Origin: Gammaproteobacteria bacterium
Lineage (GTDB): Bacteria > Pseudomonadota > Gammaproteobacteria > UBA9339
Assembly (NCBI GenBank): GCA_023135155.1
Contig: JAGLTR010000038.1
Coordinates: 1 to 32,015 of the forward strand
Length of the DNA stretch: 32,015 nucleotides
Direction: 5' to 3'
The notes under the pieces: generated by a model
Database searches by the model: none
Seen by the model: the letters and a program-made list of their open reading frames with translations, nothing else
What the model was told of the DNA's origin: nothing
Made by a program: the position numbers and the translations under genes
Shown: positions 26,244-32,015 of the stretch, piece by piece
Position numbering within the stretch: the first letter of the stretch is position 1
How the letters are laid out: each line of letters opens with the position of its first letter

Positions 26244-27368
26244 ATGGAAAATAAGGCCTACATGACGGTAAAGGATGCAAACTCAGAGCGTGTGGTTGTG
26301 GCTTTTGCAGGTAGGTTAGATTTAGATTCTGTGGCTGATTATTGGCGTCGTTGTTTAAAACTGTTAGATCTGCATACTCCTGAGATTTTTGCTGTTGATG
26401 TTAGTGGTTTGAGCTATTGTGATAGTGCTGCGATCGCCTTGCTCTTGGAGATCAAAAAACGGCAGAGTGAGGCTGAACGAGAATTTGAATTAAAGGGTCT
26501 TACTGCTCGGCATGAAGAATTAATCAATGCTATTACTAATTCCTCTCATAAGCCATCCGATCATGAAATGCCTCCACAAGAAATCACCATGACTATTGGT
26601 AGGATTTTTGTAAACTTTTTAGGTAATGTTCGTGACAATATTACTTTTGTTGGTATGGTTAGTTATTATTTATTTCAATCATTAATGCGGCCCAAAACAA
26701 TTCGTTGGAAGGATTTTTGGTATATACTCGAAGATGTTGGCCCTAATGCGCTACCTATTATTGTTTTGATAGGTTTTCTTGTCGGCCTGATTTCAGCTTT
26801 TCAATCAGCAGTTCCACTTGGGCGTTTTGGCGCGCAGATATATATTATTAATCTGGTTGGTATAGGTTTAGTGAAAGAGATGGGGCCATTGATGACCGCG
26901 GTAATATTAGCGGGTCGCACGGCTTCAGCATTTGCTGCTGAGATTGGTACGATGAAAATTGATCAGGAGCTAGATGCGTTAACTACCATGGGGCTTGAGC
27001 CCGTACGTTTTTTGACGATTCCTCGTATTATGGCAACGACGTTAATGACGCCGTTGTTAAATATTTTTCTTATTTTTTTTGGACTGGTGGGTGCAAGTTT
27101 AGTTACGCGTTCTTTGGGTTATAATTTCCCGATATTTATGCACCAGCTTTATAGTGCTGTGCCGTTAAAAGATTTAGTTGGCGGTATGCTAAAAGCTATT
27201 GCTTTTGGTTTTGTAATTGCATCTGTTGGTTGTATGCATGGTTTGAAGACACGTTTTGGCGCGAGCGCCGTTGGTAATTCTACAACGCAGGCAGTTGTTG
27301 CGAGTTTAGTTATGATTGTTATCGTCGATGGTATTTTTGCCACTATTTATTATGTGTTAGGGGTTTAG
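26244..27368 (+). CDS. mlaE: STAS-MlaE fusion permease of an MCE lipid transporter
   Basis: Inner membrane permease for lipid transport between inner and outer membranes. Residues 1-95 form a STAS domain (VVVAFAGRLDLDSVADY, then VDVSGLSYCDSAAIALLLEIKK with the conserved Ser61), the role played by separate MlaB in E. coli. Residues from about 115 form the MlaE permease with about five membrane segments and the conserved GLVKEMGPLMTAVILAGRTASAFAAEIG region. The start is ambiguous: an ATG at 26262 follows TAAGG, while the one at 26244 may be the first base of a leaderless transcript. It is one base from the ATPase gene. Confidence 0.9.
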   Translation: MENKAYMTVKDANSERVVVAFAGRLDLDSVADYWRRCLKLLDLHTPEIFAVDVSGLSYCDSAAIALLLEIKKRQSEAEREFELKGLTARHEELINAITNSSHKPSDHEMPPQEITMTIGRIFVNFLGNVRDNITFVGMVSYYLFQSLMRPKTIRWKDFWYILEDVGPNALPIIVLIGFLVGLISAFQSAVPLGRFGAQIYIINLVGIGLVKEMGPLMTAVILAGRTASAFAAEIGTMKIDQELDALTTMGLEPVRFLTIPRIMATTLMTPLLNIFLIFFGLVGASLVTRSLGYNFPIFMHQLYSAVPLKDLVGGMLKAIAFGFVIASVGCMHGLKTRFGASAVGNSTTQAVVASLVMIVIVDGIFATIYYVLGV

Positions 27369-27369
27369 C

Positions 27370-28116
27370 GTGACAGAGGAAAAAGCAGTCATACAAGTAC
27401 GCAATTTAGTCGTTAAGTATGATGAGCGCACAATAATTAATGATATTAGTTTTGATGTTAACCGAGGTGAAATATTTGTAATTCTTGGTGGTTCTGGTAG
27501 TGGTAAAACTACGGTGATGAATCAGATTATTGGTTTGCAGAAACCAGCTCAGGGTGAAATTTGTATTGCTGGCGAGGATATTGTGACCGCTTTTGGCGAG
27601 GGGCGGCAAAATATTTTGCGTAAGTTTGGAGTTATGTATCAGGGTGGGGCGCTTTTCGGCTCGATGAATCTGATAGAAAACGTACGTTTTCCGTTGGAAG
27701 AGTTTACTAAATTGCCAATTGACGCGATGAATAGTATTGCGGTAAATAAATTATGTATGGTTGGTCTTGAGGATTTTGTGACCTTTATGCCGGCTGAGCT
27801 AAGTGGCGGGATGCGTAAACGCGCCGCAATTGCACGGGCGATGGTTTTAGATCCACAAATACTGTTTCTTGATGAGCCATCGGCTGGGCTTGATCCGATT
27901 ATTTCGGCTCAGCTTGATAAGTTGATCATAGATTTGGCGGCAAAGCTTGGGATTACATTTGTTGTGGTGTCACATGAGTTGCCTAGTATTAATGCGATTG
28001 CTGACAGGGTTATTATGCTGCATGAAGGTAAGATTGCAGCGACTGGTGACCCCAGGACATTAGCGCAGAAATGTGATAATGTATTTGTCAGGAAGTTCTT
28101 TGCGCGGGAGACTTAA
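27370..28116 (+). CDS. mlaF: MlaF-type ABC transporter ATPase
   Basis: Powers the lipid transporter from the cytosol. The 248-residue protein starts with GTG one base after the permease stop. It has Walker A GGSGSGKT (40-47), signature LSGGMRKR (143-150), Walker B ILFLDEP (164-170) and His202. The GGMRKR form of the signature is characteristic of MCE ATPases. It is probably coupled to the permease gene. Confidence 0.94.
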   Translation: MTEEKAVIQVRNLVVKYDERTIINDISFDVNRGEIFVILGGSGSGKTTVMNQIIGLQKPAQGEICIAGEDIVTAFGEGRQNILRKFGVMYQGGALFGSMNLIENVRFPLEEFTKLPIDAMNSIAVNKLCMVGLEDFVTFMPAELSGGMRKRAAIARAMVLDPQILFLDEPSAGLDPIISAQLDKLIIDLAAKLGITFVVVSHELPSINAIADRVIMLHEGKIAATGDPRTLAQKCDNVFVRKFFARET

Positions 28117-28122
28117 GGAAAG

Positions 28123-28917
28123 ATGCAAGAAAGTAGACAAGTTAATTATACGCGTATCGGTAGTTTTGTTATTACCGGTATCATTCTTATCGTAATCGCC
28201 ATTATTGTTTTTGGTTCGGGAATGCTGTTTAAACGCGTTGTTTATGTCGAGACCTATTTTAATGAGTCAGTGCAAGGCGTAACAGTTGGTTCTGCAGTGA
28301 AATATCTAGGTATGGATATAGGTACCGTAAAAGGGATTGCAGCGGTCGACAGTGTTTATAAGATAGAGAATCATTTTCAGGATAGAAAACATAATCGTTA
28401 TATTTATGTTTTAATGGCGATTAAACCCAAGTTTTTTCTTGGCGCATCAAATGAGGATATTAAGCGGGAGTTGACGCAGGATATTGCTAATGGTTTGCGG
28501 GTAAAACTGGCCCTGCAAGGTTTGACTGGTACTGCATACCTCGAATTAGATTTTGTTGACCAAAATGCCCAGACTGTTTTGCCTATTACTTGGAAGCCGA
28601 AACATTATTATATTCCTTCGACAGTTAGTACTTTGGCTTATTTTAGTGATAATGTGCAGAATCTAATGCGCAAATTCAGTAAGTTAAAATTACAAAAAAT
28701 GGTGAATAGTGCTCAGGATTTCTTTACAACAGCGGCGCGTGCGTCACATCGTTTGGATAATATGTTGGCACAGACGCATGGCCAGGTTGTTGGCACAGTT
28801 AATAACCTGCAAAATATTACGAATAATTTAGATGCTTTATCAGAGCGAGCTCGAGCGTTTTCGTCTTCGGTTATATTTGGTAAGGCGCCACCAAAACTAA
28901 ATCCAGGGAAGTTATGA
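28123..28917 (+). CDS. mlaD: MlaD-type MCE domain protein
   Basis: Periplasmic lipid-binding subunit anchored in the inner membrane. The 264-residue protein has one N-terminal membrane segment (about 13-32) and a single MCE domain with VTVGSAVKYLGMDIGTVKGI and a hydrophobic central loop (VKLALQGLTGTAYLELDF). An extended C-terminal helical region follows. The start follows AAGGA. E. coli MlaD is shorter (183 residues), so the C-terminal extension is notable. The next gene overlaps by four bases. Confidence 0.92.
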   Translation: MQESRQVNYTRIGSFVITGIILIVIAIIVFGSGMLFKRVVYVETYFNESVQGVTVGSAVKYLGMDIGTVKGIAAVDSVYKIENHFQDRKHNRYIYVLMAIKPKFFLGASNEDIKRELTQDIANGLRVKLALQGLTGTAYLELDFVDQNAQTVLPITWKPKHYYIPSTVSTLAYFSDNVQNLMRKFSKLKLQKMVNSAQDFFTTAARASHRLDNMLAQTHGQVVGTVNNLQNITNNLDALSERARAFSSSVIFGKAPPKLNPGKL

Positions 28918-29522
28918 TTAAGAATAAATTTATTTTATTGGCATTGTCCGGTAGTTTTTTATTGTCCGGTTGTGTGTCCACACCTTATCCGCAGCGTCAG
29001 ACATATGCGTTGCATGTCGCTATGCCTAATCCGAGTCATCATCATGCTTCAGATGATAAAATTGCAGTGATGAATATTGGTGTTTTGCCGCAGTTTGCTA
29101 GCTCGAGTTTTGTTTATCGCACATCAGTAATGCATTTTACGCGTGATTATTACAATATCTTTTTTAATCCACCAGCTGAACAGATTAATCAGATCGTGGT
29201 GGATTATCTGCGCCATAGTAAATTATTTGGCTATGTCGGTGGTATTGGGAATAATATTGCTACGCACTATATGCTTTCTGGCGAAGTTACGAAGCTCTAT
29301 GCCGATTATCGCAATAGTAAGCGTCCATACGGTGTTACCGCGATTCACTTTATTTTGACAAGATCAGGCAAAAGACCGACGGTTATGCTTGATCAGACCT
29401 ATCAAGCGCGTGTGCCTCTGGTGCGTAAGGACTCCGCAAGCCTAGTTAGGGCTTGGAATAGGGGGTTAGCGCAGGTGCTAGGACGTTTAAAACACAAACT
29501 TTACGGGATTATCAGTGATTAA
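28914..29522 (+). CDS. ABC-type transport auxiliary lipoprotein (PqiC-like)
   Basis: A 202-residue predicted lipoprotein with lipobox LLSGC (Cys20). Its body matches the PqiC/ABC_trans_aux pattern (YALHV near the start, MNIGVLPQFASSSFVYR, and VVDYLRHSKLFGYV). In the Pqi system PqiC joins the MCE tunnel to the outer membrane. Its place as last gene of an MCE operon that lacks MlaC suggests the same bridging role here. The start overlaps the mlaD stop (ATGA). Confidence 0.82.
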   Translation: MIKNKFILLALSGSFLLSGCVSTPYPQRQTYALHVAMPNPSHHHASDDKIAVMNIGVLPQFASSSFVYRTSVMHFTRDYYNIFFNPPAEQINQIVVDYLRHSKLFGYVGGIGNNIATHYMLSGEVTKLYADYRNSKRPYGVTAIHFILTRSGKRPTVMLDQTYQARVPLVRKDSASLVRAWNRGLAQVLGRLKHKLYGIISD

Positions 29523-29533
29523 TGCGAATCTAG

Positions 29534-29542
29534 TGCTACACT
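29534..29542 (+). promoter_or_regulatory. Extended -10 element upstream of the small secreted protein
   Basis: TGC followed by TACACT forms an extended -10 element just after the lipoprotein gene stop; no clear -35 box is visible. A short GGGC-GTAA-GCCC hairpin follows before the ribosome-binding site. The small gene may therefore be expressed apart from the MCE operon. Confidence 0.4.
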
Positions 29543-29595
29543 GAAACTTGTAAGGAGATTTGCGGGCGTAAGCCCAGTTACCTAAGGAGTTGGTT

Positions 29596-30036
29596 ATGAA
29601 AAAAATTATCGTTTCATTCAGTTTGTTTTTTTTCGCTTTTTGTTTTTCATTCTCTTGTTTGGCTGTGTCGGTCGGTAGTATTACATTGCAAAAAAATGCC
29701 GATGGTAGTTTTACGCCGACAAAACAAAGTTCTGGGGGCTCTATAATTTATCAAGTAGTTCCGGCTTCACAATCTGATGCTAAAAGTGGCTATGTTATTG
29801 ATAACAGCTTTTGTTTAAATAAGAAAAGTCCGTTTACTGATGCCTGTAAAGCCATTAGCAGTGGAGTAGCGTCAGGTGTTATAAAACGCATTCAAGGTAG
29901 CTCTAATTTGTTTTATGTGAAAAATTCTGGTTTTGATTTAAGTGCTGTAAAGAATGCGAGTCAAGCAATGGTTGTTGTTATGGTTGCTGAAAGTGTTACA
30001 GGTCAGCCAGCGATTGTCATAGAAGATGATAAATAG
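29596..30036 (+). CDS. Small secreted protein of unknown function
   Basis: A 146-residue protein with a very hydrophobic, Phe-rich signal peptide (MKKIIVSFSLFFFAFCFSFS, cleavage after CLA at residue 23). The mature part is Ser/Gly/Val-rich and has two cysteines (73 and 84) that could form one disulfide. I recognise no family. The ATG at 29596 follows AAGGAG with 6-base spacing; a TTG at 29590 directly after that site was rejected. Codon use resembles the neighbours, so it looks like a real gene. Confidence 0.7.
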   Translation: MKKIIVSFSLFFFAFCFSFSCLAVSVGSITLQKNADGSFTPTKQSSGGSIIYQVVPASQSDAKSGYVIDNSFCLNKKSPFTDACKAISSGVASGVIKRIQGSSNLFYVKNSGFDLSAVKNASQAMVVVMVAESVTGQPAIVIEDDK

Positions 30037-30423
30037 GTTTAATTAATTTTATGGTTGTGATTTAGTGCTAAACCACGAAAATGTATAAGGTTATGACAGC
30101 GGTTGCGCGGTTAGCAAGGGCGGTAAGTTGCTCCAGATTGGAAGTCTGCGGTTATAAGCTAGAAGCGCAAATGTTGGTCACTAAGCAATTTTGATCGTTT
30201 CTCTCTTTCGCTGAAATCTAATTATTGTGCGTCCTGAATCGTATAAGAGCACATGGCAGCAACGATTATTACCGGCAATTCAACAAAATCCTTGTAGTCT
30301 AGGAAAAGAAAGTATGATAAATTCTTGCGCAATAATTATGCTTGTTACTCTCTAATCATTTCTGAACAGGAAGGTCATCTTGATAACTGGTTGGTAATAA
30401 GTCAGTGCTAATCTGGGGGTAAT
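30037..30423. other. Gene-free stretch of 387 bp with a tRNA-like fold
   Basis: No convincing coding frame was found. Bases 30103-30170 can fold like a tRNA: outer stem TTGCGC/GCGCAA, a D-like arm AGCAA (30113-30117)/TTGCT (30128-30132) with loop GGGCGGTAAG, and an anticodon-like arm CAGA-TTGGAAG-TCTG (30134-30148). A proper T arm is lacking. A second weak dyad, AATCGT (30237-30242) with ACGATT (30262-30267), and a -10-like TATGAT (30313-30318) are present. The stretch may be a decayed tRNA or another remnant next to mobile DNA. Confidence 0.4.
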
Positions 30424-31464
30424 ATGCCTAAAAAACAGCAAGATAAACGGATCGAGCTACGTAATCTAATCGAATTAGAAGAGATTGATGAGATTGATAG
30501 TGACTATGTTGCTTACGAGGATTTAGAAGAATCTCAAAGTATTGATTTTCAGAAAGGCCCATCTCTAGATATTAAAAATACAAATAATGTGGTGTTTTCG
30601 AAAAGAGTAGAAAGATATTTTAGATCTATGCGCCTTGAACTTAACGCCCTAGGTTTGAATTTTATTCTTCTATCTTCAAAAAAAGCGCCTAAGAATGGGT
30701 TGCTGTCTGCATATCATCGGCAAATAGATGTGATGGGCGAAGAGTCTGTAGAAGATGGTCATGTTTTAGATGATGAAACCGCATTGCCAGAAGGACGGGA
30801 TGCTTGTAACCGTACGCCGCTTTTATCTGATATGCAAAAAGCGATTGAATTAGAAGTATTTGAAGAACTGTCGACAGAATCGAGCAGTGTTAATAATGAA
30901 GTTGAGGATAAAATAGAATCATCCAATAATAGTGTATTGTTAGATGTTTTGAACGTTGAATCTGGGGTAACACCTTCTTCAAAAAAAAATGATGCATCTT
31001 TGCTTATATGTGCTGATCAAATTAATTTTGCTGAATTAGACCGTATCTTACGAATCAAGCCACACTCACGTTTTATTCGTTGGCTTTTAACAGACAATAT
31101 TGCTAGAAAAGCTTTAGTCTTCATGTTTACTCATCGATGGTCTAGAAACATTGCTGTTCCAACAAAACATTTTCGTCATGCAAAAGCAGCTGGTGCTTTT
31201 TCGCATACTGATAAATTAGTAAAGTATGTGTGGGATGCTTTATTGGTTTCTTTTTTTATTCAAGATTTTATCGATTATTATGCTTATCCTGATTATCGAA
31301 ATGAGCGGGGTTTATTTGAAACGTTATTTTCTTCTCGAGGTAATAAGCAATTGTTGGCGGAATCTCTATATAATCCGTATGTGCTTAGTATTTTGTTAGG
31401 TGCGCCATTAGCAGTAGGTTTAATGCATAGTACTTATGATTATTTTCGGATGCTGCAAAAGTGA
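30424..31464 (+). CDS. Acidic orphan protein, possible effector, ending at an IS66 remnant
   Basis: A 346-residue protein I cannot assign to a family. The N-terminal 50 residues are rich in Glu and Asp (ELEEIDEIDSDYVAYEDLEE); a second acidic, Ser/Asn-rich stretch runs from about 105 to 180. The last third is Arg/Lys- and aromatic-rich with two hydrophobic segments (about 268-285 and 317-334). There is no signal peptide. This makeup resembles type IV effectors of intracellular gammaproteobacteria, but that is inference. The start follows a GGGGGT site. The stop codon lies at the junction with the IS66 fragment, so the true C-terminus may have been lost. Confidence 0.6.
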   Translation: MPKKQQDKRIELRNLIELEEIDEIDSDYVAYEDLEESQSIDFQKGPSLDIKNTNNVVFSKRVERYFRSMRLELNALGLNFILLSSKKAPKNGLLSAYHRQIDVMGEESVEDGHVLDDETALPEGRDACNRTPLLSDMQKAIELEVFEELSTESSSVNNEVEDKIESSNNSVLLDVLNVESGVTPSSKKNDASLLICADQINFAELDRILRIKPHSRFIRWLLTDNIARKALVFMFTHRWSRNIAVPTKHFRHAKAAGAFSHTDKLVKYVWDALLVSFFIQDFIDYYAYPDYRNERGLFETLFSSRGNKQLLAESLYNPYVLSILLGAPLAVGLMHSTYDYFRMLQK

Positions 31465-31988
31465 GCAAGAAGACAGGCATGGCGGATTGGTTTATTAAGC
31501 AAATCCAACGCTTGGCTAAAATCGAGAAAGCAATAACGACGAACGAGCTCACATCGGAACAAGCGCATACATATCGTAATGAGCACGCACCTGATGTTAT
31601 CAACAAAATAAAAGCCAAGCTTGATGAATTACAGGATAAGACGGCACCACAAGGACTGCTTGGTAAAGCTATTAATTACACGCTGAGCCAATGGCCAAAG
31701 TTGCTGAAATATCTTAAAGATGGTCGACTTGACATCAGTAACAATAAGATGGAAAGAGCTATAAAGCCATTTGCCGTTGGTCGTAAGAACTGGTTGTTTG
31801 CTAACAGCACAAATGGTGCACATGCAGCTGCAAATATTTTTAGTTTGATTGAAACCTGTAAAGCCCACCAGGTAGATCCGTATGATTGGTTACGCAATAC
31901 TCTAACAAAAATACCTGCTTGTGAAACGCTGGAGCAATATGAAAAGCTAATGCCGTTTAATTTTAAAAATATTGCAGCTGATAAATAG
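31461..31988 (+). pseudogene. tnpC: IS66 family transposase, C-terminal fragment
   Basis: About 175 residues match the C-terminal third of IS66 TnpC (normally about 500 residues): KKTGMADWFIKQIQRL, then LGKAINYTLSQWPKLLKYL, then DGRLDISNNKMERAIKPF followed by VGRKNWLF. The Glu of NNKMERAIKPF corresponds to the last residue of the DDE triad. The first two Asp residues and the N-terminal DNA-binding part are missing, so it cannot work alone. The GTG at 31461 is unlikely to be a real start, since homology begins within a few codons of the junction with the preceding gene. Confidence 0.88.
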
Positions 31989-32015
31989 TCAATGGGTGGG
32001 TGAATTACCGCTTAC
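31989..32015. repeat. IS66 right terminal inverted repeat
   Basis: Read on the minus strand, the last bases begin GTAAGCGG and continue with CCCACCCATTGA, matching the known IS66 terminal repeat pattern GTAAGCG...CCCACCCATTGAC. It starts right after the transposase stop and its tip is the final base of the window. No matching left repeat was found in the window. Confidence 0.82.

Larger units (their letters stand above)
31461..32015 (+). mobile_element. IS66-type insertion sequence remnant, right end
   Basis: The 3' third of an IS66-type element: the transposase C-terminus plus the terminal inverted repeat at the window edge. The tnpA, tnpB and 5' tnpC parts are absent upstream, where the orphan gene lies instead. 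A deletion or recombination must have joined the two. Confidence 0.82.

Noticed and set aside
29512-29544. TCAGTG/CACTGA inverted repeat at the end of the MCE operon considered as a terminator
   Set aside because: The stem is 6 bp with a 21-base loop and no T tract; it overlaps a better extended -10 element.
30093-30194. 33-residue open frame in the gene-free stretch
   Set aside because: The start has no ribosome-binding site at usable distance and the product resembles nothing; the same bases form a tRNA-like fold.
31461-31988. Transposase fragment as a functional gene
   Set aside because: Two thirds of IS66 TnpC, including two catalytic Asp residues, are missing and the GTG start is not at a natural family start.

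Overview
The window is a low-GC chromosomal segment of a gammaproteobacterium. This rests on the conserved order rpsB-tsf-pyrH-frr-uppS-cdsA-bamA-skp-lpxD-fabZ-lpxA and on the presence of LPS, BAM and Mla-type envelope genes. The absence of dxr between frr and uppS, the AT-rich codon use, a pyrophosphate-type phosphofructokinase and an aromatic amino acid permease fit a Legionella/Coxiella-like (Legionellales) host-associated lineage. That placement is inference; no marker in the window fixes the genus.

Layout. (1) 1-9710, plus strand: a translation/envelope cluster. It runs from 30S protein S2 (5' end cut by the window, with a long Lys/Ala-rich tail) through EF-Ts, UMP kinase, ribosome recycling factor, UppS and CdsA, then BamA, Skp, LpxD, FabZ and LpxA. 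dxr, rseP and lpxB, which flank these genes in E. coli, are absent. (2) 9740-14236: a complete MacAB/TolC-like tripartite exporter (outer membrane factor, lipoprotein adaptor, ATPase, permease), placed directly after lpxA. (3) 14233-15776, minus strand: class II fumarase preceded by a tRNA-Arg(CCT) gene. (4) 15932-24779, plus strand: seven closely spaced genes, apparently one operon running from an extended -10 promoter to a strong intrinsic terminator. They encode a response regulator with an enlarged receiver domain and an orphan output region, two tandem paralogous GH13 glycoside hydrolases (one cytosolic, one with a signal peptide), a PP-loop tRNA thiolase with a probable NFACT-R domain, an M23 peptidase, a YhcH/YiaL protein and an aromatic amino acid permease. 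(5) 24840-26093, minus strand: PPi-dependent phosphofructokinase, divergent from (6) 26244-29522, an MCE/Mla-type lipid transporter (STAS-MlaE fusion, MlaF, MlaD, auxiliary lipoprotein), followed by a small secreted protein of unknown function. (7) 30037-32015: an accessory-looking end with a 387-bp gene-free stretch containing a tRNA-like fold, an acidic orphan protein, and the 3' third of an IS66 transposase ending in its terminal inverted repeat exactly at the window edge.

Functionally most of the window builds or services the cell envelope: undecaprenyl and CDP-diacylglycerol precursors, lipid A, OMP assembly, export, lipid traffic and peptidoglycan hydrolysis. The least described part is the 15.9-24.8 kb operon, where a GH13 enzyme has been duplicated in place and the two copies apparently assigned to different compartments. 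No CRISPR array, prophage or intact insertion sequence was seen.
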